NCBI RefSeq assembly: GCF_040567655.1
Contig: NZ_JBEXAC010000001.1
Span: forward strand, 2,790,001-2,854,000
DNA from: Chitinophaga sp. H8
GTDB taxonomy: Bacteria > Bacteroidota > Bacteroidia > Chitinophagales > Chitinophagaceae
Direction of reading: 5' to 3'
Length of the DNA stretch: 64,000 nucleotides
This document shows positions 9,736 through 19,915 of this stretch, one piece after another. Position numbers and translations under genes: made by a program. Within the stretch, counting starts at the first letter, position 1; every line of letters begins with the position of its first letter. The notes below the pieces were generated by a model. That model saw only the letters and a program-made list of their open reading frames with translations. It ran no database searches and had not been told where the DNA came from.

Positions 9736-11850
9736 TCAGGGCAGTATGCTAAACGTATATTCCGGTGTATTGTTGGTATCAGCCAGTTTCCGCCAGGCAT
9801 TCTCCCCGTAAACGCCTGCTACCTCATAGTTAAAGGGAGTAAAACCAATGCGCGACATAAGTGTTTTGTTGCCAATATGGTAGTCGTCGCGGGAAAGATC
9901 TGCGAAACCGGGATCAGCGATCACAGAGTGGATATCCTTCCCGGTAGATTGCTGCCAGGTGGCAAAATCTTTTTGCCCAAACCGGATGTCTTGCGTAACC
10001 GGATTCCAGTAACTGTTACTATCCGACCTGAAGCGGACCAGCTCCCAACCCCGCTTATCTATAAGACTATTGCCTTTATCAAAATAAATAATATTATTGG
10101 TAAAGGAAAAAGAGAGATGGTCTTCTACCCTGGAAGCTTCCAGCTGGGCTTTTACCTGTGAAACAAAAATATTGTTCCGGATGATGTTCTTCTCCCCGTA
10201 GTGTTGATGAAAACCAGCGCTTTTACAGCGATATACCAGGTTATTTTCCATGACGATGCCTGTAGAACCTTCATCGGTGTAAAGCCCCCATCCGCCATAT
10301 CCATAAGAAGAAATATCATGGATAACATTATTGGACACAACGGTGCCGGGAGATATCCCCAACGTATATACGCCTCCCATGTCGCTTAAACGGTTCTGGC
10401 CCAGATGATAGATACGGTTATAGATAATCTTATTTCCCCGGGACGGGCTGTATGAATAGCCCCATACCCAGCCGACTGATACACCTGTGTAATAGAAATC
10501 TGAGATATCATTGTGTGAAATCGTATTATCGCGGCCATTGAAAATAAGCACGCCAACACCGGTTGGAAATTCCCGCCCACCTGCACGGAGGATATTATTA
10601 TCTATGGTAATGTTGCGGGTAACGGTGGCATCATTTGCCGGTAGCGTGGTATTACCAATAAGCACACCGCCTGCGCCCAGGTCATGAAAATAACAATGCA
10701 CCACTTTACTATCCGCACAGTCTGTTCTGAACCACAGGGTATTAGTACCAGTATGGGCTATTTCACAATTGTTAAAGGTGATGTGTTGCGCATCATCGAT
10801 CATGATCACTGCGGGGACTCTGGCGGCTGCTTGCAGCGGATCATCACCCGTTGCCGGCATGAGATAGCGGCAGTATTGAAAAGAAAGGTTTTCAAAGCTG
10901 ATGTATGCTGCCTTCCGGCTGCTGTCTCCTTTTATCGTCATTAACTGGTCAATGACCGGAACAACTGCTGTCACACGTCCGATCTCCTCCCCCCTTCGCG
11001 GCACATACCAGATTGTATGTGCTTCATCCTGCCACCATTCGCCAGGTACATCCAGCATTTTCCGGGCATTTCCAAAAAAGAACAGGGAGGTATTGTCTAA
11101 TTTATTCCATGGTTGCATAGGCTCACCAATCAGGGTGATGCTGGAATCCGCAGCAGATCTTCCGTGGATAAATTTCCGGGTAAGGTCCCAGGCATGATGC
11201 ACGGAGATCGTTACCTGTGGGAGGTCTGCATCCGGAATGTCTTCCAGGACCTGCCACTGCGCTGCTGTCAACCGAACCCGCTGTTGGGCCAGTTTTTTCG
11301 GGCTGGTCGTATCCGTGATGATTTCCGTGACCCGTTGTGTTTCAAACCAGGGCGCTTCTATATTCGGCGTACGTGCACGGATGGCCCGTTTGCCATTAAC
11401 AAATAATTGTTGCACCTGATCCTTTCCTGCATTAGCGGGAACACGGACTTTCCAGAGCTGCGGATTAACTTTCTCAAATGCAGGGAGCTGTACGCCTCCG
11501 GAAATCACCGGCGCCATCTTTCCTTCTCCTTTAAAAATCAGTGGCGATTGAGCAGAACCGGCATCTTCCGCTGTCAGCATCAAAGGAGCTTGTAACGGAT
11601 AAGTACCAGGGGCAATCCTTATTTCCAGGGGAGTATCCCAGATCTGTGCTTTACGGAGCACCCTGCTGCGATCCAGTGCCGTTGCCAGCGTAGCTACCGG
11701 TCGGGATTTCGTGCCCACGTTTGCATCATTACCATTTGGCGAAACATAAATAACCGGTGAGGATGTTTGCTGCGCGGGTAAGAACAGTGGGCATAACAAC
11801 ATGCCAAAAAGTATGCGGCATATGCTTTTGTAAAAAATTACTGCTGTCAT
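9736..11850 (-). CDS. Secreted right-handed parallel beta-helix repeat protein
   Basis: 704 residues with an N-terminal signal peptide ending near LPAQQ (~27). The mature N-terminus has the block YVSPNGNDANVGTKSRPVATL, typical of secreted pectate-lyase-fold proteins, followed by APGTYPL and long runs of beta-helix coils rich in NN and N-I motifs (for example VTRNITIDNNILRAGG, NKIIYNRIYHLGQNR, GIVMENNLVYRC). This fold is used by polysaccharide lyases and some glycosidases (for example GH110/GH120-like proteins), so a periplasmic or surface carbohydrate-acting role is plausible but the specificity cannot be assigned. It stands alone upstream of the sigma/FecR/Sus locus on the same strand. Confidence 0.85.
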   Translation of the reverse strand: MTAVIFYKSICRILFGMLLCPLFLPAQQTSSPVIYVSPNGNDANVGTKSRPVATLATALDRSRVLRKAQIWDTPLEIRIAPGTYPLQAPLMLTAEDAGSAQSPLIFKGEGKMAPVISGGVQLPAFEKVNPQLWKVRVPANAGKDQVQQLFVNGKRAIRARTPNIEAPWFETQRVTEIITDTTSPKKLAQQRVRLTAAQWQVLEDIPDADLPQVTISVHHAWDLTRKFIHGRSAADSSITLIGEPMQPWNKLDNTSLFFFGNARKMLDVPGEWWQDEAHTIWYVPRRGEEIGRVTAVVPVIDQLMTIKGDSSRKAAYISFENLSFQYCRYLMPATGDDPLQAAARVPAVIMIDDAQHITFNNCEIAHTGTNTLWFRTDCADSKVVHCYFHDLGAGGVLIGNTTLPANDATVTRNITIDNNILRAGGREFPTGVGVLIFNGRDNTISHNDISDFYYTGVSVGWVWGYSYSPSRGNKIIYNRIYHLGQNRLSDMGGVYTLGISPGTVVSNNVIHDISSYGYGGWGLYTDEGSTGIVMENNLVYRCKSAGFHQHYGEKNIIRNNIFVSQVKAQLEASRVEDHLSFSFTNNIIYFDKGNSLIDKRGWELVRFRSDSNSYWNPVTQDIRFGQKDFATWQQSTGKDIHSVIADPGFADLSRDDYHIGNKTLMSRIGFTPFNYEVAGVYGENAWRKLADTNNTPEYTFSILP

Positions 11851-11962
11851 AAAATACAGATATAAGGATGTCAGGCTATCACTTTCCTTAACATAATAAT
11901 ACTTTTATCCGGAATAATATGCCCTATTTTGACGAGAGGCCTTCACCATTCCCAATAGATAT

Positions 11963-12002
11963 AAAAAGGGCTCCCTCAGCTATAGCAGAGGGAGCCCTTT
12001 TT
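11963..12002. terminator. Bidirectional intrinsic terminator
   Basis: A perfect 15-bp inverted repeat (AAAAAGGGCTCCCTC / GAGGGAGCCCTTTTT) with a 10-nt loop, having an A-tract on one side and a T-tract on the other. It follows the stop of the minus-strand lipoprotein gene at 12045 and closes the second sigma/FecR/TonB operon. Confidence 0.9.
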
Positions 12003-12044
12003 ACCAACCTGTTGACAACTGATCAGGTTTTACCGGAGGTAATA

Positions 12045-13202
12045 TTATTCGGAAATATCGACCCAATCATTAAGATAATCTCTTATAAAAGGTGTAACAT
12101 AAATCTCGTCAAAATTGGCCCCCCCAAGTTCCTCATATGGAACAAGGGTAAATATTAATTTTTCTCCCGGGAGTATAAACTTTAACTCTCCTATCATAAA
12201 ATAAAACATACCATATTTTCCGAATCCCCGGCTTACTTTCTGGTTCGGATCCTTTGCTTTGAAAGCCACTTCATTGGTTCCTTTTTTAACTATATCAAAA
12301 GTGTAAAATTTCGAGTCAGGCAGCGGTGGCAGCTCCATGGTAACAAAGGACTGATTTCCAGGCACAGTTACCCGAAATTCCGGGCTCAGGTTGGTTACCT
12401 CATCGGTATTCAGATCGCGTAAATAAAAAACAAAATCCACATCGGTACCGAGAAAAGTAGTTTGGCCAAACTCCACATCTGGTAATAGTTTAAAGGTCAA
12501 CAGCATCCCGTTTGGGTTTTTCAGGGGAGGCAATGTTATATTTTGTACTGGCTTTTTTCCGTCCAGGAAGAACTTCAACGTCTTATTTTCATCTGCTGCT
12601 GTTATTGTTCTGGTCAGGATGATTTCTTTTTCACCCTTTATTTTAACTGTGAGTTCCCTTTTCTGCTCCTTGTTTAATGGAATGGTCAATTTGCTCTGAA
12701 GTGCGCCTCCATATAAACTTTGATCTTTTATTTTACCATCTAAAAAAATCTCCACATCCTTGCCAAGGGGATTAATAAAAAGATTAAAATCTATAGCCTC
12801 ATCATATATTTCCCCTTCTTCATACAGTATCCCGAAATGCTGCTTGAAAGTGTCCGTATTGATAAGATAGGTTCTTAATATGGTAGTTTTCCCTTTTTCC
12901 CGAACTTGTATTTTTTGATCTCCTGTTGAAACATTCATTTTAAAGGGAGTGGGAAAGCTGTTATTTTGTCCCACTGTGCTGGCTATAATGTTATTATTGT
13001 AAACAAATTCCAACGGCAAAGAGGTAGCACCAGTAAAGGTTACTTCTACGATTTTTGGAGTAACTGCTTCAAAAAGCTCTCCCTTTTGACAGGCTTGCAG
13101 GGCCATCATCAGGAATATAAATACCACTACTCTTGTATATAAGTGCTTTTTGTAATTTTTTTCCATCAGCATAAATTGCTTTTTAAGCGTCTGCCACTTC
13201 AT
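12045..13202 (-). CDS. Unknown outer-membrane-type lipoprotein, partner of the TonB receptor
   Basis: 385 residues. After an N-terminal basic stretch a lipoprotein signal ends at MALQACQKGELF (Cys ~38); a start at MEKNYKK (residue 14) is possible. The rest is predicted beta-rich and resembles serial immunoglobulin-like or transthyretin-like modules (repeated VEVTFTGA.. / VTVPGNQSFVTMELPP segments). I do not recognise a named family. The start lies only 5 bp after the TonB receptor stop, so the two are surely co-transcribed. By analogy with other receptor/lipoprotein pairs it may be a surface substrate-binding partner; that is inference. Confidence 0.75.
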   Translation of the reverse strand: MKWQTLKKQFMLMEKNYKKHLYTRVVVFIFLMMALQACQKGELFEAVTPKIVEVTFTGATSLPLEFVYNNNIIASTVGQNNSFPTPFKMNVSTGDQKIQVREKGKTTILRTYLINTDTFKQHFGILYEEGEIYDEAIDFNLFINPLGKDVEIFLDGKIKDQSLYGGALQSKLTIPLNKEQKRELTVKIKGEKEIILTRTITAADENKTLKFFLDGKKPVQNITLPPLKNPNGMLLTFKLLPDVEFGQTTFLGTDVDFVFYLRDLNTDEVTNLSPEFRVTVPGNQSFVTMELPPLPDSKFYTFDIVKKGTNEVAFKAKDPNQKVSRGFGKYGMFYFMIGELKFILPGEKLIFTLVPYEELGGANFDEIYVTPFIRDYLNDWVDISE

Positions 13203-13207
13203 GCTTC

Positions 13208-16200
13208 TTAAAATTTATAGGTTAATGTTGCACCAAAGGTTCTTCCAAACCGCTGTCTGAACGTATATAAATCTCCCTCTTCATAATTATCTGTAAATCC
13301 AGGCTTTAATCTTTGTGCATTACTGCCATCTGACGATCCTGGCTGATGATCCGGATTTGTCTCATAGCTCCCCCTGTTGTTATAAAATACGGAGGCTGCA
13401 TTTAACAGGTTTCCTCCATTCACCCTGATTTCCAGACCTGATTTTAAGAATTTATAGCTAATCTGTGCATCCAGCAGCTCCCGTGGTTGCTCATATTCGG
13501 TATTAGCAGGTGAAGTTGTCACGAAATAAGTTTTTCGCCCTGATTTATTATAGACAATATTGAAACCCAACTTTTCGCTTTGATATTGAAGGCCCCCATT
13601 TAATAAGTAAGGAGCTTGCCCGTAGAGCGCCCGTTTCTGTTTCATGGATGCCATCACTGGTTTTCCTGTAACAGGGTCATTTTCATTTGTTTGATACAAA
13701 CCCTCCACTTTAGACTGCTGCCAGGTCAGGTTTCCATAGACGGTGAGATTACGTAATACAGCCACATCCCTGATAAAACCCAGGTTTTTCCGGGCTTCCA
13801 GTTCAAGCCCATATACCTTGGCCCAATTGGAATTTTTTAAAGTATATCGAAATCCAAAATCAAGTGTTTCCATAGCAATCATTTCTGCGGGCTTGTCAAA
13901 ATACTTGTAATACCCTCCGATGGAGAGCACCTCACCTAACCCTGGAAACCATTCGGCCTTGAAATCCCAGTTGGTGATACGGGTACTGCTGAGCCCTAAG
14001 CTGCCTACCAAGCCTTCATAATAAGCACTGTAACGAAAGAATTGGCTATTGTCCATCATTTCAGGACGCACCACGGTGCTGGAATAAGCAGCACGAATAT
14101 TCAGTGTATTGATGGGACTGTAAGTCAGATTTACTGAAGGCAGCCATTGCCATTTTTTTTCTTCAGGTAATTCAAAATCTCCATTTGCACCTTTCTTTTC
14201 TGCGTTGGAACCATTATTGATTTCCTGGTAATCATAATATTCCGCCCGTAATCCCCACACCAGACGCCATTGGTTATTGAGTTTATTGTCGAACATCAGG
14301 TAACCTGCATGGTTTTGGCTTTTCCCCGCGTAATAATCATTCCCCCATCCATCTAATAGAAACAGGTAACCATCAGCACGGATATTTTCGGGCTTCAACC
14401 AATCTGTAACAGGCAAGTACATTAACGACTGGTCAAATACCCTTTCGTCCACGACCAATGGCAGAATCTTCCAATCAAACCGGGATTTGCGTTGGGTTCC
14501 AAAATAACCTGCCTTGACAGTATTGCTAAAATTTCCAAACTTAAATGGCCTTGAAGCCGATACGTTCCAGGAATAATGCGTTTCACTATTGGAATAGGTA
14601 TGTCGTGATGCAGGTGTAAACCGTGGCCCCGACAATTGGCCATAACTGTAAAAAAACAAGGTGTCTTCTCCCATTACATGAGGCGCCTGGGTGGCAATAC
14701 CAATATCTTTTTGTTTACGGTCAATAGCTGTCCGGGCGAAATCCCATTCTACTTTGATCTTTTGTAATTGATGCTGACCAGTCAGTTTATTCTGCACCAA
14801 TGTCGTAAATGTTGGGTCATCCATTTCCCGGATTTGATTGGGCTGCTCGTTAAAGTCGTTATCCGAATTAACTCCTTTAATCCTTGTAAAGGCATTGTCA
14901 AACAAATGGGTATAAGTATTACGCAGGCTAAAACGGTGTTTTCCAAGTTGTAAACCCATGTTAAGCATCCCCCCCAGCGTAGTATTAAAATTGTACGATG
15001 CTCCCTCTGCCGCAATGGCTGTATTGGTATTCCATTTTCCGCGCCGTATCTCCTCTATATTACTGATGGTTTGGTTGTTTCGATAGCTCAGGGCTCCGGT
15101 AAATCCAAATTTATATTGTCTTTTATCTTCCAGCTTAAACAGCTGTCCAATGCTGAACTGGTAATTTTGAGCAGGTGCTGCTTTGTATTTATACACCGTA
15201 AAATTATCGTTCGTAAAACGCTTACTCTGCTCAGCAAGTTCTTCCAAAGGCGTTTCATTAGACATTGTTTTTAAATTATTGGGGAAAGCCCTGCGGCCAT
15301 CATCAAATCCCCAATAATCATGTTTACCCCGCTTATGACTCAGGAAATCTTTGCCAAAAGACTGATCGTTGATAGTGGTTCCAATACCAATGGTAATAAA
15401 GTTTTCCGTGGGAATGTCCCTGGTATTAATCTGGATTGCACCACCACCAAAGCCCATGTTCATATCGGGTGTCACGGTCTTCACAACAACAACATTGTCG
15501 ACAATAGCATTGGGAATCATATCAAAAGAGAAGCTGCGTTTTTGCGCTTCCGTACTTGGTAAAGCAGTTCCATCGAGTGAGGCCGCATTATATCTTTCGC
15601 CAATACCACGCACAATAACAAATTTATTATCCGCTGTATTGATTCCTGAAATTCGCTTTAAGGACTCCCCCACATTGCGATCTGGTGTAGCTGCAATCTG
15701 CTCCGCCGATATACCGTTGCTGATTGGAGCCATGTTCTTTTGTGCAGCATACAACCCGGCAACTGATGCTTTTTTATATCCCGATGTTACCACTACCTGG
15801 CTTAAAGTGCTCGTGGCTAATTTCATAGACACGATGAGCGGTGTATTGCTGTTATCTTTTACCACTACTCCTGTAATGCGCTGGGTTTGAAAAGAAATAT
15901 AGCTTATTTCCAAAGTATAGGTTCCCGGAGGTAGGCTGAGGGTATAACTCCCGTCTGTAGCGGATTGTGTAGCCTGATTATTATTGCCTGCGATACGGAT
16001 AGAAGCACCGATGAGCGGTTCACCACGGTCATCCACAACTTTTCCGCTGATACGGCCGGGTTGCCGGGGCTGAACTTTGTCCTGTTCCTGTTTAGGTGCA
16101 GTGGTAGTTCCTCCGGGCTTTTCATCAATCATTACATGAGCGCCCTTTTGTATGTACCGGAGACTTGTAGGCCGCAACACCTGTTCAATGGCCTGTAATA

Positions 16201-16483
16201 CACTGCTCTCCTTATCGGAAAGGCTCACCCTGATATGGTCATAGCGATCTACATCTTTACCATAAAAGAACTTAATCTTGCTGTGTTGTTGTATCTCCCG
16301 CAGGGCGGTTTTGATAGGGATATTTTGTGCCCTGACAGATATTTTCATTGTAGCCATGTTCTGACTATTAGCTGCTACGGGCAGGATGGCCAGGAATATA
16401 AATAGTGCGATTGCAGATAATGGCATAGCCATAAATCGGTGTGCTGATCTGATTTTATAAAGCAGATAAGTGCTTTTTTGCAT
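13208..16483 (-). CDS. TonB-dependent outer-membrane receptor with STN domain (FecA-like signalling)
   Basis: 1091 residues. Signal peptide to about residue 41 (LPVAANSQ), STN domain ~45-118 (MKISVRAQNIPIKTALREIQ), carboxypeptidase-D regulatory-like domain ~144-230 (GRISGKVVDDRGEPLIGASI), plug domain with VRGIGERYNAASLDG (~292), and a C-terminal barrel ending in TFGATLTYKF. Unlike SusC it has no SusD partner. The plug and early barrel resemble the receptor at 37196-39982. With the FecR and ECF sigma genes directly upstream it forms a cell-surface signalling circuit. Substrate unknown; siderophore, metal complex or oligomer are all possible. Confidence 0.93.
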   Translation of the reverse strand: MQKSTYLLYKIRSAHRFMAMPLSAIALFIFLAILPVAANSQNMATMKISVRAQNIPIKTALREIQQHSKIKFFYGKDVDRYDHIRVSLSDKESSVLQAIEQVLRPTSLRYIQKGAHVMIDEKPGGTTTAPKQEQDKVQPRQPGRISGKVVDDRGEPLIGASIRIAGNNNQATQSATDGSYTLSLPPGTYTLEISYISFQTQRITGVVVKDNSNTPLIVSMKLATSTLSQVVVTSGYKKASVAGLYAAQKNMAPISNGISAEQIAATPDRNVGESLKRISGINTADNKFVIVRGIGERYNAASLDGTALPSTEAQKRSFSFDMIPNAIVDNVVVVKTVTPDMNMGFGGGAIQINTRDIPTENFITIGIGTTINDQSFGKDFLSHKRGKHDYWGFDDGRRAFPNNLKTMSNETPLEELAEQSKRFTNDNFTVYKYKAAPAQNYQFSIGQLFKLEDKRQYKFGFTGALSYRNNQTISNIEEIRRGKWNTNTAIAAEGASYNFNTTLGGMLNMGLQLGKHRFSLRNTYTHLFDNAFTRIKGVNSDNDFNEQPNQIREMDDPTFTTLVQNKLTGQHQLQKIKVEWDFARTAIDRKQKDIGIATQAPHVMGEDTLFFYSYGQLSGPRFTPASRHTYSNSETHYSWNVSASRPFKFGNFSNTVKAGYFGTQRKSRFDWKILPLVVDERVFDQSLMYLPVTDWLKPENIRADGYLFLLDGWGNDYYAGKSQNHAGYLMFDNKLNNQWRLVWGLRAEYYDYQEINNGSNAEKKGANGDFELPEEKKWQWLPSVNLTYSPINTLNIRAAYSSTVVRPEMMDNSQFFRYSAYYEGLVGSLGLSSTRITNWDFKAEWFPGLGEVLSIGGYYKYFDKPAEMIAMETLDFGFRYTLKNSNWAKVYGLELEARKNLGFIRDVAVLRNLTVYGNLTWQQSKVEGLYQTNENDPVTGKPVMASMKQKRALYGQAPYLLNGGLQYQSEKLGFNIVYNKSGRKTYFVTTSPANTEYEQPRELLDAQISYKFLKSGLEIRVNGGNLLNAASVFYNNRGSYETNPDHQPGSSDGSNAQRLKPGFTDNYEEGDLYTFRQRFGRTFGATLTYKF

Positions 16484-16585
16484 ATTTTTGTATAATGTTT
16501 ACGGGTTTAATTTCTATTGATCTGTGAGCATTGTGCATAAGGCCGGTCGGACTACCAATCGTAACGGCCAGATGTACTATCAGCG

Positions 16586-16605
16586 TTCCTGCCTTACGGC
16601 AGGAA
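16586..16605. other. Short hairpin between FecR and TonB receptor genes
   Basis: TTCCTGCC / GGCAGGAA, an 8-bp stem with a 4-nt loop. The T-run is on the plus strand, so on the minus-strand operon it is not a standard terminator; it may attenuate or stabilise the mRNA between fecR and the receptor gene. Confidence 0.35.
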
Positions 16606-16627
16606 TGTTTTTTTGTTATACATTGCT

Positions 16628-17659
16628 TTATTTTTTATCTATAGGCTTCTTATTTAGGTAAAGTGTATACAATTGCTTTTCCATATCATAGCTATATTGG
16701 AACTTACCAACAAAGGCCAGCATCTCCATCACACTTTCCAATGGCTCTGTAGCCGAGAAAGCAGCGCTGACACGACTTATCCCAAGTGTTGACTGCTCCA
16801 GCCGGAATTCCACACCATAGATACGCTGTAGCACTTCTGTAATACTGTCCAGACGTTGTTCTTCAAAATATACTTCACCCGTTGCCCATTTTTCCAATGA
16901 AGCCGGATCTACCGCTTTCTGCTCAACCGATCCGTTTACAGGGTTGTAGCTCACCTTACGCCCTTGGCTCAGCACTGCCAACTCCCGGAGCTGTCCTTTT
17001 TGATGATCTGTAACCTGTACCTTACCAGTGGCTACCGCAACTTCCAGCAATGCGCCCTTAAATGCTGTGATCCGGAAAGAGGTTCCCAGCACCCTGGTAT
17101 GTACCTCACCTGTTTGAATGATGAAAGGTTTTTCCGGATCAGGTTTTACATCGAAAAATGCTTCCCCCTCTAAAAAGATTACCCTTTTATTTTCTGAAAA
17201 CCTTACTGGATAACGAATTTGGCTACCTGCCGCCAGGTGCACCTCCGTACTGTCTGGCAGTATATACTTTACTGGTATCCCACCCGGATTACGCTGTTGT
17301 ACATAAGTGGGTACTGTATTTTTCAGGCTCCGGAAAGCAATACCACCTAAAAGCAATACCCCGGCTATAACAGCGGCGGCAATACGTAGCTTGCGGATCC
17401 ATAGGTGCTTAACGCTGCCCCCGGATTGCCTGTATATACGTTCATTCAGCTGCTTTTTCCAGCGTGCCACTGTAGGCTGTAATTCCTCATTCGCATAACC
17501 GGTGGCTTCCCAATCGGCAGCAGCCTGGCCGGCAATGAGGCTGTCCAGTAATTCGCTGTTCTCTGGATGTTGCAGTAGCAGCCGCACCTGTTCCAACTCT
17601 TCCGGAGAACATCGGTTATCCAAAAATTTTTTTAATAATCCGGTAGGGTAATCGTTCAT
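16628..17659 (-). CDS. FecR-type anti-sigma factor (DUF4974)
   Basis: 343 residues. Cytoplasmic N-terminal domain (~1-82), a membrane helix (IAAAVIAGVLLLGGIAF, ~92-108), a periplasmic FecR domain (~115-245; VHLAAGSQIRYPVRF, GEAFFDVKPDPEKPF) and a C-terminal DUF4974-like domain (~255-335; YFEEQRLDSITEVLQRIYGV). It lies between an ECF sigma gene and an STN-containing TonB receptor, the expected partners on its cytoplasmic and periplasmic sides. Confidence 0.93.
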   Translation of the reverse strand: MNDYPTGLLKKFLDNRCSPEELEQVRLLLQHPENSELLDSLIAGQAAADWEATGYANEELQPTVARWKKQLNERIYRQSGGSVKHLWIRKLRIAAAVIAGVLLLGGIAFRSLKNTVPTYVQQRNPGGIPVKYILPDSTEVHLAAGSQIRYPVRFSENKRVIFLEGEAFFDVKPDPEKPFIIQTGEVHTRVLGTSFRITAFKGALLEVAVATGKVQVTDHQKGQLRELAVLSQGRKVSYNPVNGSVEQKAVDPASLEKWATGEVYFEEQRLDSITEVLQRIYGVEFRLEQSTLGISRVSAAFSATEPLESVMEMLAFVGKFQYSYDMEKQLYTLYLNKKPIDKK

Positions 17660-17822
17660 TATTTGCTTGCTTCTATCTATATAGTTACCAAAAGGATACC
17701 TCTACCACCTACTCCGGAGAATTTTTTTTTGGAATAGTGCTTAAATGCAACCTGTCTGTAGAATATTTTTATATCCCAGATAAAAAAGAAAAGAAAATTG
17801 GAATAAAAGCAGGTGTGAGGGG

Positions 17823-18410
17823 TTATAGTACTAACAACATCGTTATCCAAAAATGAATCGTGTATTTACTGAAATTCTTGCGCAGGCTCTCCAGTGCAGC
17901 AGCCATGTAATTTTCAACAGTATTCAGGGAAAGTCCGGTGCGTTCTGCAATAGCTTTATAGCTAAGATTTTCTTCCCGGCTCAGCTCAAATACGATTCTT
18001 CGCTGAGGGCTTAGCCGGGCCAGGTTTTTATGATAAAGCAGCTCCGTCTGTTCACAGATCAGGTTGTCATCAGCAGTTCTGGTAGAAAAAGGTAATTCTT
18101 GCTCTGTTACGGCTTCTATTGGACCGGTAAGTGGAATATTTTTACTTAACTGCCTAACAATCATATTGCGAAAAGCCTTGAAAAGATAGGCGGAAAAACT
18201 ATAATCAATCTGAATATCATTTCTGCGTTCCCATATATTAAACAGCAGATCCATTGCCAGTTCTTCTACTATAAACCCATCCCGGAGGTAGCGTAATCCA
18301 ATTTTATACAGACGGGGCGCATAACGATCTACCAGCTCATTGTATGCCCTGATGTCGTCTTTCTTACAACATAGCAACAACTCCATATCAGATGCTTGCT
18401 TATAGTCCAT
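17823..18410 (-). CDS. ECF RNA polymerase sigma-70 factor
   Basis: 195 residues. Region 2 (NELVDRYAPRLYKIGLRYL, then EELAMDLLFNIWERR) and region 4 (LSREENLSYKAIAERTGLSL with NTVENYMAAALESLRK) are clear. It is typical of the Bacteroidota FecI-like group. First gene of the second sigma/FecR/TonB receptor operon; the ~160 bp between it and fecR is A/T-rich and may hold an additional promoter. Confidence 0.94.
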   Translation of the reverse strand: MDYKQASDMELLLCCKKDDIRAYNELVDRYAPRLYKIGLRYLRDGFIVEELAMDLLFNIWERRNDIQIDYSFSAYLFKAFRNMIVRQLSKNIPLTGPIEAVTEQELPFSTRTADDNLICEQTELLYHKNLARLSPQRRIVFELSREENLSYKAIAERTGLSLNTVENYMAAALESLRKNFSKYTIHFWITMLLVL

Positions 18411-18484
18411 CGGATTTATTCATTACCGATACAAAAATGGGTGTTTAAATATTAACGCGATATTAAGTTTATGTAAACAATACA

Positions 18485-18526
18485 GTAACAGAGAACGGCA
18501 ACCATAAGGCTGCCGTTCTCTGTTAC
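18485..18526. terminator. Intrinsic terminator-like hairpin overlapping the RibD-like stop codon
   Basis: A perfect 16-bp stem (GTAACAGAGAACGGCA / TGCCGTTCTCTGTTAC) with a 10-nt loop. One arm contains the stop codon (complement of 18523-18525) of the minus-strand reductase gene. It separates that gene from the downstream sigma gene at 18410. Confidence 0.75.
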
Positions 18527-19068
18527 AACGTTTTTCCGTTTTCTATGCTATAGCGTAAGGATACCAACCCGGTATCATATGTTTTACTTTCCAGCAGTTT
18601 GAGGTGGCTTCTTCCCTCCAGTTCACGGAACAGGAGTTTACCGCTGCCAAGCAATATCGGATGCACTGACATCCATAATTCATCTACGAGCCCCGCCTTC
18701 ATAAAAGCATCAAATAACACCGCGCCGCCAAATAGCCAGATGTCTTTCCCTGGCAGATGCTTAATTCTTCGTGCTTCAGCAATACTATTTCCTGATATCA
18801 GTACAGCACCTTCCTTCACCGATGTCAGTGTTTTAGAAAACACATATTCCGTCAACGCAGGCATTCCTGGTATCATTTCTCCGTTATTCCCTTCACGCTG
18901 CTGCTCCGCTATTTCATAGCTCTTCCGGCCAATGAAGATCGCATCAATGCGGTCAAAAAATTCGTTTAATCCATAGTCCTGATCTGTAAAACACCAGTCG
19001 TACTCTCCATTAGGGCCTTCAATATATCCATCCAACGTGATGGCCAATCCCAATATTAATTTTCTCAT
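18523..19068 (-). CDS. Dihydrofolate reductase / RibD C-terminal-like family protein
   Basis: 181 residues from the preferred start at 19068 (MRKLILGLAITLDGYIEGPN); an upstream in-frame ATG at 19098 would add ten residues without family support. The motif ITLDGYIEGPNGEYDW, the FIGRKSYEI segment, the IWLFGGAVLF block (~110) and the HPILLGSGKLLF C-terminal block match the RibD_C/DHFR-like reductases. The members are NADPH-dependent reductases of often unknown substrate. It lies 64 bp downstream of an AraC-type regulator on the same strand and may be controlled by it. Confidence 0.88.
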   Translation of the reverse strand: MRKLILGLAITLDGYIEGPNGEYDWCFTDQDYGLNEFFDRIDAIFIGRKSYEIAEQQREGNNGEMIPGMPALTEYVFSKTLTSVKEGAVLISGNSIAEARRIKHLPGKDIWLFGGAVLFDAFMKAGLVDELWMSVHPILLGSGKLLFRELEGRSHLKLLESKTYDTGLVSLRYSIENGKTL

Positions 19069-19132
19069 ACGGTTAATATTTGAATTGCAAAAATGCATAG
19101 GGTTGCTTATAATTAATTGTACAAAACGGACA

Positions 19133-19915
19133 TCAGTATAAAATGTGCCGGTTTTGCACTACCTGGCCCGGTGTGTAACCTGAGTAGCGCCTGTAATCAC
19201 GGATAAAGTGAGCCTGGTCGTAATAACCGCTTTTGTAAGCAATTTCAGTAAGGGAGTATACAGGATATTTTTTCAGATGATCAAGGGAAAATATGAACCG
19301 GGAAACACGCAGGAATTCTTTAGGCGACAACCCAACATACTCCTGAAATTTTCTTGAAAGATGGCGCTGGCTGAGCCCGGTATCTCCAGCAAGCCTTCCT
19401 ACCGGTACCAATCCACCGGACAATCGTGCCTGTGTAAGACAATAAGTTAGCTGCAAATCACTTTCACCATGAGCCAGTTGCTTAAACAGGTACTGTTGTA
19501 CCAACCCTACCCGCACCTCATTATTATCAGCACCTGCCATTTTTTCTTCTATCTCTGCCGCCGTACCTTTCCATATATCAGCAAGCGCAGTAGTGGTATC
19601 CGATAATCCATGCATAGGGACTTGCATAAACCGGTAAGCCATGCCTGGGTGGAAACAGACGGCCACCACCCCGGCCCCCTTCCGCATCTGCACATCCATA
19701 GGCCGGCTCATCCGGAAAGTAGCGATACTGCGTTGATGTAATTCATGACTAATGATGGCCACAGGCGTACTGGTATAGTTCAGAAACAATTCCACACAAG
19801 CATCAGGCAGCACACGAATACAGGTTGTTTCAGCTGCATCGTCACACGCCATGGTGCAGATCAACCTGATATACGGCTGCAAGGCAGGAATAATATCATG
19901 GATTTGAATACGCAT
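19133..19915 (-). CDS. AraC family transcriptional regulator
   Basis: 260 residues. The N-terminal half resembles the DUF6597 sensor domain of AraC proteins (LPDACVELFLNYTS, then VAVCFHPGMAYRF). The C-terminal ~95 residues hold the two helix-turn-helix motifs (GRLAGDTGLSQRHLSRKFQE; LTEIAYKSGYYDQAHFIRDY with RRYSGYTPGQV). Its likely target is the RibD-like gene just downstream; no operator was recognised. Confidence 0.9.
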   Translation of the reverse strand: MRIQIHDIIPALQPYIRLICTMACDDAAETTCIRVLPDACVELFLNYTSTPVAIISHELHQRSIATFRMSRPMDVQMRKGAGVVAVCFHPGMAYRFMQVPMHGLSDTTTALADIWKGTAAEIEEKMAGADNNEVRVGLVQQYLFKQLAHGESDLQLTYCLTQARLSGGLVPVGRLAGDTGLSQRHLSRKFQEYVGLSPKEFLRVSRFIFSLDHLKKYPVYSLTEIAYKSGYYDQAHFIRDYRRYSGYTPGQVVQNRHILY